NCBI GenBank assembly: GCA_035772405.1
Contig: JAYKKM010000438.1
Location: 2,043,501-2,107,500, forward strand
DNA from: Chrysogorgia sp. JL179-B06
Lineage: Eukaryota; Cnidaria; Anthozoa; Scleralcyonacea; Chrysogorgiidae
Direction: 5' to 3'
DNA: 64,000 bases
The notes beneath the pieces are model-generated. The model ran no database searches and had not been told where the DNA came from. It worked only from the letters and a program-made list of their open reading frames with translations. Below are positions 1 to 9,100 of the stretch, piece after piece; the stretch's first letter is position 1; the number at the start of each line of letters is the position of its first letter. The translations under genes and the position numbers were made by a program.

Positions 1-1002
1 CTTCTGTGTACATCCGGTTTCCATAATAACACTCTTCCTGCTGGTTCGTTGTACCTTGCTGCATGACCAGGTAGTGCGAGTCTCCTCCGCCTTATGATGG
101 TTGATAGGCGAGGATATGACCCATACAGTGCCTTGTTAGTGGTGCGTGATTTCCATGAGATGTTTTGTACCATCCGCAGCATTCTGGTGTCAGTTCCATC
201 AATTCATTTGGAGAGTGATTTTGTTAATGTCCAAGAATCAGAACCATAAAGGCCATGGACTCAACAGATGCCTTGAATAATTTCATCTTTGTTGTTCTTT
301 TGATTGGAGATGCCCAAACGTTAGAAAGGGATTTAGAGCACCCAAGCTTAATTTGCCAATGCGAGTGTTAACATCGTGAAGTGTGTTTGTGTAGCTTCTA
401 GTTTATGCAGCTTAATCCAGTGGTAGAAGACTTGACAGATCTGAGATTAGTGGATGACTTTCTCTACTTACTAAGCCACACAAACACACTTCACGCTTTA
501 TCAATCTCAGATCCGTCAAGTGCTCAGAGAGGTTCTTCTATCACTGAATTAAGCTGCGCAAACTTTGTTTTCTTAGCATTCAAGAATAGCCCAATAGATT
601 GTGCAGCTTCCTCTACCCGGTGTAAAAGATCTTCTGCTTCTTTCAATGTGTTTTCCATGATTGCGATGTTGTCAGCATATTCAAGCTGTGGAAGAACTTC
701 TTCTGGGTGTCTCGAGCTTTGATGTCATTTCAGAGTTAACCCATCTGATGGAATGATTTCACTACGAAGGGCATAGTTCATGCAGATTATAAACAGAAAG
801 GGAGCCAGTAGATCAAATTGGAGGACTCCAGTGTTGATGGAGAAGAAGTCTGAGTTCCCTTCAGATGTAATAACCAATGCCGAAGTGTTGACATACTGTA
901 CATGACCTTAATTGCTTCAACAATTTGAGGAAGAAAACCGTAAGCAAGCAGGGTTTGGAGCATTTTGTTTCTGTCAATCGAGTCAAATGCCTGCTTGAAA
1001 TC
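1..1002 (-). pseudogene. Non-LTR retrotransposon (LINE) reverse transcriptase fragment, family A
   Basis: Read on the minus strand, broken frames give an ordered series of LINE reverse-transcriptase blocks. These are IDFKQAFDSIDR (palm motif A, about 960-1000), then EYADNIAIMENTLKEAEDLL (about 590-700, where the YADD box reads YADN), then a C-terminal block of the type GHILAYQPS...GGGDSHYLVMQ near 1-130, which corresponds to the 'SWK..TN..LYG...RR.LALAGH' region seen again at 33000 and 41900. Frames change several times and stops interrupt it, so it is dead. It is cut by the left window edge. A local foldback at 375-555 disrupts the middle. I cannot assign the clade. Confidence 0.8.
375..555. 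repeat. Inverted duplication inside the family A LINE
   Basis: Sequence 375-450 (gaagtgtgtttgtgt..., then gcagcttaatccagtgg...) is repeated in inverted orientation at 474-555, with about 20 nt between the arms. Both arms derive from LINE sequence, so this is an inversion-duplication within the element and not a MITE. Confidence 0.7.
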
Positions 1003-1260
1003 AATAATAATAATAATAATAAACATTTATTTCAAAACGATAGAATTACAGCATAGCTGATGTGGTCGTGCATAACTAATACAATATATATACAAAAAAT
1101 AAATCACATATTACAAATTATAATCTTTTACTCTAGGAATCTATAGTAAACTAACGTATTTAAATAAATAAATCTAAATTTTTAAAGACAACTTTTTAAC
1201 TAAACTTTTAAAACTAATCAGATCATTAATAGCTCTAACATTATGAAGACCAGGACTGCT
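1003..1260 (-). repeat. (AAT)n tract with AT-rich tail, possible LINE 3' end
   Basis: About seven AAT units are followed by AT-rich sequence starting aaacatttatttcaaaac. Other LINE copies in this window (3946-3963, 23757-23779, 55939-55957) also end in AAT/TAA runs, so this could be the 3' end of a minus-strand LINE. No coding sequence remains to prove it. Confidence 0.35.
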
Positions 1261-1274
1261 TCTTTCTTGTGATT

Positions 1275-1665
1275 CAATCCTGTAGGATTTATACAGCATA
1301 CTGAAATATCCTGCAGGATCTTATACATGATCCTGAGATATCCTGCAGGATTTATACAGCATACTGAAATATCCTGCAGGATCTCATACATGAACCTGAA
1401 ATATCCTGCAGGATCTTATACAGGATCCTGAAATATCCTGCAGGATCTTACATAGGATCATGAAATATCCTGCAGGATTTATACAGCATACTGAAATATC
1501 CTGCAAGATCTTATACATGATCCTGAAATATCCTGCAGGATCTTACTAGGATCCTGAAATATCCTGCAGGATCTTATATAGGATTATGAAATATCCTGCA
1601 GGATCTTATATAGGATTATGAAATATCCTGCAGGATCTTATACAGGATCCTGAAATATCCAACAG
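1275..1665. repeat. 31-33 bp minisatellite centred on ATCCTGCAGGAT
   Basis: About twelve degenerate copies of a unit of roughly 32 bp of the form gaaatatcctgcaggatct / tatacaggatcct. Each unit holds the 12-bp palindrome ATCCTGCAGGAT and a second partial palindrome, AGGATCCT. Spacer variants alternate between 'ttatacatgatcct', 'ttatacagcatact' and 'ttatataggattat', which suggests a higher-order pattern. Confidence 0.9.
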
Positions 1666-1858
1666 TCTCCTGAAATATGATACATGGTGATGTAGGATAC
1701 ATGGTCCATAGATAACTAATGAGATTCAATAATCAGAATTAAACAATTATATCAGTTGACACCAAAAGGAAATGTGTCGATTTACACTGGACGAAGTACA
1801 GTATGTACACTGGACAGGAGTATGTATCAAGTTGCAAAACTCGCAATATATTATACAG

Positions 1859-2001
1859 GCCGTGGTTATTGTTCCGACATTTTTAATCAAAACTACCACT
1901 AAAAACCTTAATCCTAACCCTAAAAAACCCTAATTCTAACCCTAAAAACCCTAATCCTAACCGTAAATATCCCTACAAATTGTCGGACCTCTAACCACGG
2001 C
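1859..2001. mobile_element. MITE with GCCGTGGTTA...GTCCGACA ends and a telomere-like core
   Basis: The ends gccgtggttattgttccgaca and tgtcggacctctaaccacggc form a terminal inverted repeat. The interior consists of short variants of CCCTAA (cctaaccctaaaaaaccctaat...). A second copy lies at 5559-5680 with matching ends and a similar core, so the core belongs to the element. Confidence 0.75.
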
Positions 2002-2220
2002 GTAAAAATAAAACGTTAAGTTAGGATTCATTTCGTCCTGATATAGTATATGAGACCACAGCGACAAACTATATAATAAACAAACCGAACCTTGTATAAG
2101 AGAATCTGGTAGGGAGAAGATCTGTTAGACGGAACTGAGAGCGACAACCACGTCGGTTCCACATGTATGGATATTTACGCACACTCCTTGTCAATTTAAA
2201 ATGCTTATAACCTCGTATAT

Positions 2221-2555
2221 GATATTAGGGATCTTGTAGTCCATGAGTTCGAGTTAATTTCGAGTTAACCTCGAGTTGACTTAGAGTTACTGAGCGGTTT
2301 CAGACATTACTAGAACACCGTTATTTTGATGATAATCATCAATTGCCCATTCGTGTTATTTTGATGATAATGGCAAAAGAGAAGCTATCCCCAACACAAT
2401 ACCAATCCTAACCCTAACCCCCCGCCTTAAGTGTCTTCGTAATCCTAACCCCTTGTATTCAGTGTCTTCCTAACCCTAACCCCCGGCCGAAAACTCGAAC
2501 TCGGCTCGAACTCGGACGGAACTCGAACTCATAAATTCCTTAGTCCCACGATATT
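2221..2555. repeat. Inverted repeat with GAGTTCGAGTT motifs and telomere-like core
   Basis: Left arm 'gatattaggga...catgagttcgagtt' (2221-2255) is mirrored by 'aactcgaactcataaattccttagtcccacgatatt' (2520-2555). Between the arms are 'cctaaccctaaccccccgcc' and related CCCTAA-type segments. Ends are imperfect, and it abuts or overlaps the next inverted repeat. Confidence 0.5.
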
Positions 2556-2939
2556 ACTGTCACTGATATAGATTGTACATGAAATGAATTATAGTTGAAT
2601 GCTAAAATATTTCATGATTTGAGTTTTTTGCGTTCATCATAAATATTTGCTAATGACGTCAAATCTGGAACTTGGCTTTCTTTTCTACTGTCGATGTGAT
2701 AAACTGGTTGACGATTTTAGTGAAAAATCAGTTGATAAAATCTCTAGTATAGCGTTCAAGTATATCATCAACGTTTGAATTTGGTCAAATTTCTCGAGCA
2801 GCAGAATATTGTTTTGACGTCACACTTATTAGCATTTAGGACAAACAAACCTTTATTAGAATATCAACGCAAAGCTCAAAAAACATTTTTGCATTCCACT
2901 AGTATTCATTTCATGTAGAATCTATATCAGTAATATCGT
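2549..2939. mobile_element. MITE, about 390 bp, imperfect terminal inverted repeats
   Basis: Left end cgatattactgtcactgatatagattgtacatgaaatgaat is mirrored by attcatttcatgtagaatctatatcagtaatatcg at the right. The arms extend inward with decreasing match (tgacgtca near both inner ends). No coding sequence. Confidence 0.7.
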
Positions 2940-3062
2940 ATTTAGAGTTATATTGGTACTTAATGAATATCGTCGTTGATTTTAAATGTAACTACCAGGA
3001 GGCTATTTCAGATACGGTAGAGCATCTAGTCACCAGGACTTTGGTGATTGTTTATATAACAT

Positions 3063-3246
3063 ATAGACCTCTTTCATAATGGCGGCCAGTTTAAATATTC
3101 TTTTATATGCATGCAAATTAGCCTTTCTGGCCTCGTTACAAAGCGACGATTCTTTGGAATTACAGACACACGAACGAGGTCAGAAAGGCTAATTTAAATG
3201 AATATAAAAGAAAATTTAATTTGGGCGCCATTATGAAAGAGGTCTA
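3063..3246. mobile_element. MITE with ATAGACCTCTTTCATAATGGCG ends
   Basis: The 22-nt end is mirrored at 3224-3246, and the inner arms (aggctaattt / aaattagcctt and cgaggtcag / ctggcctcg) continue the match almost to the centre. Confidence 0.75.
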
Positions 3247-3372
3247 TGCTTCGTTCTTTAAAAACCCCGCTTTAAATTTCTGTTTCGATTCAGAAAAGCA
3301 GGGTTGTAAAAAGCAGGGTTATTACTGAATCGAAACAGAAATTTAAAGCGGGGTTTTTAAAGAACGAAGCAT
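3246..3372. mobile_element. Short palindromic MITE with ATGCTTCGTTCTTTAAA ends
   Basis: The first 50-odd bases (atgcttcgttctttaaaaac... through the gattcag motif) are an almost exact reverse complement of the last 50. The TTTAAAGAACGAAGC end recurs singly at about 15241-15257 and near 63300, which marks a dispersed family. Confidence 0.75.
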
Positions 3373-3405
3373 ATATATGTTATATAAACAATCACCAACG
3401 TCCTG

Positions 3406-3963
3406 GTGACTATGTGGTGCTCTACCGTATCTATTATCGAAAATCGTGCTAGAGATATTGTTGGAAAAGAAATACATATTCCTCATTCGGAAAAGCTGTT
3501 GAAAAAGAAGGCATGTATAACTGTGAGAAAGTGCTTGGATCATGAAGTATGCAGCAACTTTCAAGGATATTTCGAGATTAATGTTCACCAACAACACACA
3601 AGAAATAATTCTGTTCTTGTGAAACTACCTAAAGTAAAACTTGAATATGCCAGACAGTCATTCTATTATGCCGCCGCAAATATATATAATGACCTTCCGA
3701 TTCGCATAAGAAGTGAAAAGGATACTAAACGTTTTATGAGTCTGTTGGACACACATTTTGTGTGTCTTGGCTCTGGTTATAACATTATTTATTTAATTAA
3801 TTAATTTATTTTATTTACTGTTTATTTATTTATTTTTGAGTTATTATGTTTATCAGTCTAGTTATTTTATTATATATGTTGTATTTTTTACTATTTATTA
3901 CTCAGTATGTTAAATACTGAAATGTTTATCCTCTTTAAAAATTCGATAATAATAATAATAATA
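3406..3963 (+). pseudogene. 3' end of a non-LTR retrotransposon (CR1/L2-like C-terminus)
   Basis: An open frame of 132 codons (3406-3804) reads ...KLEYARQSFYYAAANIYN and DLPIRIRSEKDTKRF. This is the C-terminal tail typical of LINE ORF2 proteins, where the block 'A.KSF.Y.GA..WN.LP..IR' closes the polyprotein. An AT-rich 3' UTR follows and ends in an AAT repeat at 3946-3963, as in the other LINE copies here. The rest of the element is missing (5' truncation). Confidence 0.7.
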
Positions 3964-4366
3964 GCCTCCACCGTAGTTCTCGTGGATTACAGAAACAGTA
4001 AATATTTTACTTAGCTAATGTCATTATTTCAGGTGAATGAAATAAAGTTACTTTTCCGTGGAAAATTGATTGCTCATCATTAAGCTTGAATAGCAGACGC
4101 ATTCTGTTGTTGGATGTAGGAAATGTGGATGTTTTTGTTAGAACGGGAAATATGTTAATTAGTCAGCAAAATAGATCAATTAGCCAGGATTTATAGACAT
4201 TCCGGCAAACGTTATCGCAATTAATCGACAAAACGCGTGAACTTGTGTAAGTTTGATGAACTTGAGCTTGGCAAGGAAAATAGAATACTTTTGCAAATAA
4301 CAACATAATATTTTAGGAACTACGTAAAGGTATGAATGTCTTTCCGTGTTGTAGTTAGAGACTATA
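3964..4366. other. No feature recognised
   Basis: Unique-looking AT-rich sequence with no open frame, repeat or RNA signature that I can see. Confidence 0.5.
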
Positions 4367-4834
4367 GGGGGCTGTTTACATGAATCCAGATTCAGTTAAG
4401 TTTCATTCCGGATTGAACGTGAATTTACATATATAGGAATTCTATCCCGGGATTATAGCGGGTATGTTTCTTTCTACGATTTCTGCGTTTGTACATTTCA
4501 ACATGTGCCTTGAACTGATAATTTGCGAAGAATATAAAACATAAAGAAAAGGGGACTACTAGCAACGATAATCGATGCGGTCGCAAGTAAACAAGCATTT
4601 AATTCACCTTTAATTTATCGTCGTCGACAAAGAGCTATTTATATTGAACAATACGACGTCGGCGCAATTCCTGTCTCTAGCTGCAAATTGTCATTGTTGT
4701 TCCTTTCAGTCTTCTAGGTCGTATTTTTCATTCCGGAATGAAATCTCGTACCGCCTTTACATGACACCGGAGTGAAATTTTATTGAAATGCAATCCGGAA
4801 TGACACTGATTCCGGATTCATGTAAACACCCCCC
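4367..4834. mobile_element. DNA element with GGGGGCTGTTTACATGAATCC ends
   Basis: Left end gggggctgtttacatgaatcc is mirrored at the right by ggattcatgtaaacacccccc. Further pairs lie inside (tttcattccgg / ccggaatgaaa). The GGGGCTGTTT start resembles the TTA-flanked element at 47302-48050, which suggests a PIF/Harbinger-like non-autonomous element. No transposase frame is visible. Confidence 0.65.
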
Positions 4835-5558
4835 TTAGATGATTTTATTCAACTTTTAAAATGCGTTCGTTACTAGCATTTTCATTACGCCAAATATATT
4901 CAGATTAGCTAATGCATCAGTCAATTCCAGCAGTCAATTCCAGCAATGCCCATCCCCCCCGGGACACTATTGTAATATTTACCCTGGGCCGGGCATTGGT
5001 CAACCCCGGGTAAATATTACCTGGGCCTGGGATCAGTGTATAAAATGCCAATGTCGGAAAGTTTAACTCATTGAATATGGATATTAAAAACTTTACAACA
5101 CTAACATTTCTGAATGATGTATTTTACCAAACACAGATCGTTTTGCCAATATAAAACAGCACTAAAGGGGCACGTTTTGATGTGTATATCCCCTCAACAT
5201 TTTGCCTTTTTCTTATGACATTCTGACAAAATCTACTTGTTAGTCTGTCCCGGGGTGGGGCATTGGAGAATGTAGGATAAATTTAACCCCTTCCTTGATC
5301 TCTCCTAAATTGGTCTGTACTGGGTGAAGTAAACACTCTAGTTCCTTTTTCCTTCTTTCTTTTAATATCTAGGATCGCTCTCGCGTCAAAAGGATTCTAG
5401 GTGTGAGAGTCATGCTCTCAGCACGGTTAGCAGCTTTGTAGGCTCCCCCTGTTTAGAATATTCATTGCATATACGTCCTCGGAATATACGAATATTCTAT
5501 TCAAAATAAAACTTCGATATAAAAAGTAGTTATTTTTGTCAATGTTAATTCTTTAAAC
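4835..5558. other. Intergenic; weak CCCGGG-bearing inverted repeat only
   Basis: Around 4950-5040, ggacactattgtaatatttaccctgggcc and gggtaaatattacctgggcc form an imperfect foldback. Similar 'cccggggtggggcattgg' words recur at 5247-5265 and 7085-7100. Nothing else recognised. Confidence 0.4.
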
Positions 5559-5680
5559 GCCGTGGATACAGGTCCGACATCACTATAATAAACCTAAAAA
5601 CCCCTAAATCCTAATCCTAACCCTAAATATCCCTATCCCTAACCCTAAATTTCCCTAAGATTGTCGGACCTGTGGCTGTA
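5559..5680. mobile_element. Second MITE with telomere-like core
   Basis: Ends gccgtggatacaggtccgaca and tgtcggacctgtggctgtat are inverted. The core holds several CCTAAMCCCTAA-type motifs. Same family as 1859-2001. Confidence 0.7.
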
Positions 5681-5699
5681 TATCCATTTCCTTCTTTGT

Positions 5700-6080
5700 A
5701 AAAGAAAAAAGTTCTGGAGTTTTCCTTCGTTAATTATCAGCCAGTTTGCAACCTCCCCCTGACTTTTTGTTACTTGGTAACCGAGCGCTTGTGTCCGACG
5801 TTCCAAAGCTTGGAAATAGTAAAGGTATGAAACCTATTGATTCAAGGTGAGTTTTTCCAATAAAATGTTCGTCCTTTCTTCATCAGACCTCTCAGAGTAC
5901 AGAGCTTTATGGTACGTATACCAAATGTGCTTGCTACTTCATATATATCCTTCGGTTATAGCGTTTCAATGGTCTCACAAGCCGCGATGATGAAACAGAG
6001 ACTAACAGGTGAAGATTGACGCGAATGCTGTTCGACCACGAGCGAGAGTCAATTGTTGTGGCGCAGCTAGAAAACCGATT
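5700..6080 (+). promoter_or_regulatory. Presumed NEK4 5' flank and 5' UTR
   Basis: This is the sequence immediately 5' of the NEK4 start codon. I see no TATA box that I would defend. An in-frame TAA at 6003-6005 with no ATG between it and 6081 fixes the translation start. Assignment as promoter or UTR is by position only. Confidence 0.35.
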
Positions 6081-6173
6081 ATGCCTCTACCGGACTACAC
6101 CACAGGAAATGTCATTGGAAAAGGGACGTACGGGGAAGTTTCTCTGGTTAAGCACAAGAAAGATCGCAAGCAG
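6081..6173 (+). CDS. NEK4: NEK4 exon 1
   Basis: Codes residues 1-31, starting [20 protein letters not shown], which holds the ATP-binding glycine loop. ATG at 6081 with A at -3. The start matches the MPL start of vertebrate NEK4. Donor cag|gtaggc, phase 0. Confidence 0.93.
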
Positions 6174-9100
6174 GTAGGCTTTCAAACATACATGTAAACA
6201 ATTAAAAACATTACAGCCTTTAAAATGATAAATTACACCTGTATAAAAGCGTGCTTGAATCTTGATGATAGATAAAGCGTTTATTACAGTTATTACACTT
6301 CCCAAATGTGAATATTTTGTATGTCCAGTATTCCTCACGAACTTCTAGCCTCTAGGTATATTTTCGTCAGCTCTATTAAAGACTTAATATTTGAAATCTC
6401 ATCATGGATATTTTTAGCATTTAGGCATTCTTGTTTAACATTTAGGCATTCTTGTTTAACAGTCCAAATGTGACCTGTCCATTAACTCAATAATAAGTTA
6501 AATCACGTGTTAATATACACACTGCTGTAGTGAATGTGGGATATCTTGGAGTAAGCAGACGATACATGGACGATCGTCAGAAAAATGATTCTGAGTCCCG
6601 GACAGGAATCGAACCTGTAACCTTCTGATTGCTGGTGAGATGGCACGCTCTAACCATTGAGCCACCGAGACTCAAATGGAGAGCGAAGGTTACAATATAG
6701 GATACGATCGTCCATGTATCGTCTGTCTACTCCAAGCTCCCCCACATTCACTACAGCAGTGTGTATATTAACACATCCAAACCTTATCAATATATAGTGA
6801 CTGCCGCATAGGCAGTACATATATCAATCGAACCAGTACATCATTGTAACCTTCGCTCTCCACCTGAGTCTTGGTGGCTCAATGGTTAGAGCGTCCCGGC
6901 AATCAGAAGGTTATAGGTTCGATTCCTGTCTGGTACTCAGAATCATTTTCCAAAGTTAGATCACATTGCCAACAAGAGTTGATAATTACCATGCATACTA
7001 TATAATTATTATGTTGCCTGGTACTATTCACTATTCACTCATTAAAATTTGGCAATTATGCACCTATCATCGTCTTCACCGAGGGGGGTAACCCCGGGAC
7101 AGGGGCGGGTAAATATGGTGGAATACAGGGGAATTGAAAGAAAAGTCTATACCCAGACCCGGGAAATATTCAGTGATTTCATAACTAATGAAACAGGGGT
7201 ACTCAGTGTCAAATCATCCACCGCTGGATTCCTGACCTCAGGCTCAAATATTAACCGTCAGCTCTCTGGGTGAACCGAAAAAGGTAAATGTTAAATAAGC
7301 AATTCCACCACATTTATTTGTCTATCCACCTCAAAGATTCTCCTCCTTTCTCCAAATTGAAACAAGAACATAAAGTCATTAACATTGGATGGTTACAGTG
7401 ATTCAGATGAGAAAATAGTAGAGATTATTTAACTTCCTTGTTATTCTTACAAATATTAGTATTAAAGAGATACAAGATGGCTGGGTGATTTTGTATCTGT
7501 GATCTGTATGAAATATCTACTGAATGCTTCTGGTGGCATCAATTAGGTATTGACCCCCCGGGCTGCAAATTTAAAACTTTGTTCATTGCCTTTGTTGCAT
7601 TCCCCAGGGTAACTTACTCCCCTCGTGGAAGATATCAATGATACTGGTGCATTACGATCACATCTTTATTGGATATAGATTGATAGAACAATCAAGGATT
7701 GACATTTAAGTCATGTAATACCTTGAAATCTTAATTTCTCTTGAAATCTTAATTTATTTCCCTTCAAATCAAAATGTGAGAGAGTTGCACTGCAAAAAAC
7801 TGCAACCTTGGGCAGATCTAGCAATTTAATGGGTCAATTTACATGAGGCAGGCTTGAGTTCAGGTTGGATTGACTTTACTTTGGATGTACGTGTTTTTCC
7901 TGTTGGTTGTTTACATGGGTCTGGCTTGAGATTAAGTTAATGCTGGCCTAAACGTTGCTTGGTTTCTAGACCAACCTGAACAACACTTCAGGCCAGCCTA
8001 ATGCTGGACAATTTCCCATGTAAACAAGATCTAATTAAGTCTGATTCGACTTCTTAAAGGTTAATATACCTATTAAGTGGTTTGCATGTTTGAACACGCT
8101 GGGATGTTGCGAGAGTTCAGAAAAGCGTAGAAAACACTCGCCGCACGCTGGATCGATGTTGCAAGAGTTGAGAAAAGCATAAAAAACAAGAGCTTTTAGG
8201 TGAGTGTTTTTTTATGCTTTTCTCAACTTGAACAACATCCCAAGTGTTTGGATCAGGCCATGCATCCAAGCATGCAAACCATTATGTATTTATTTTATAA
8301 AAGAACAATAACACACTAGTTTTGTTTCTTTTAAATCCTGTGTTTGGATGGCCTGATCCCAGTTTGCCAAGTATAGACATGTTATTTTATAACAAGTCTT
8401 CCAAAAGTTCAAAGTTTTAAGAATATTAACAGGATTAAGACATGGTGTAATGCTAATCTGGTTAGAGATAAATTCAGATCAGTAGCATATTACACTATGT
8501 CTTAATTTAACTGGTTGTGAACCAAAACTGTTAATTACTATTAACAGGAAATTCTCAATATTAACATGGATGTTAATTGTATTGATGATGTCTTGATAAT
8601 ATTTGAAACTATTACCAAGGCTCATTGTGATACACACTGGTCTGAGGTTGGGCCAGCCACATGTTTAATTCTAGTCAAAAAAGGTTTCCACCAAAATTAA
8701 TACTATAACAATATAAATAAACATCAATTAAAATATTATTATTTTCAGTATGTTATAAAAAAGGTTGACATCCATAATGCTTCAGCACGGGAGCAAAAGG
8801 GAGCTGAGCAAGAGGTAACAGTTTATGCCAGTTGGTTGTACTTACATATTTACAGCCGTCACAACATAATGTTTCATGTATATACACTGTAGTGAATATG
8901 GGAGAGCTTAGAGTAGATGTACAATATATGGACGATTGTCAAGCTCATGTCCATTACTGATATAATATAGTGACTGCCATATAGGCAGTACATACAGTAT
9001 GATATATCAATCAAACCAGTACAGTACATCATTATAATCTTAATTGCTCTCCATCTGGCATCTCACCAGTAATCAGAATTGCTGTCCGGGATTCAGAAAC

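Larger units (their letters stand above)
3010..3432. repeat. Foldback structure: outer inverted repeat holding two complete MITEs
   Basis: Outer arms 3010-3066 and 3371-3432 are inverted copies (gatacggtagagcatc ... ctaccgtatc). They enclose two back-to-back palindromic MITEs at 3063-3246 and 3246-3372. The right outer arm continues into the LINE fragment that starts at 3406, so the outer pair is probably duplicated LINE sequence. Confidence 0.7.

Noticed and set aside
1910..1970. Chromosome-end telomere
   Set aside because: The repeats are short and degenerate, they lie between inverted repeats, and the same arrangement occurs at 5585-5660.
6009..6080. Upstream extension of NEK4 (frame open from 6009)
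   Set aside because: There is no ATG in that stretch, an in-frame TAA lies at 6003, and family members start at the MPL that begins at 6081.
6592..6670. Functional tRNA gene
   Set aside because: Acceptor and T stems are good, but the anticodon arm has extra bases and does not form a normal loop. It also lies inside a repeat and occurs in several diverged copies.
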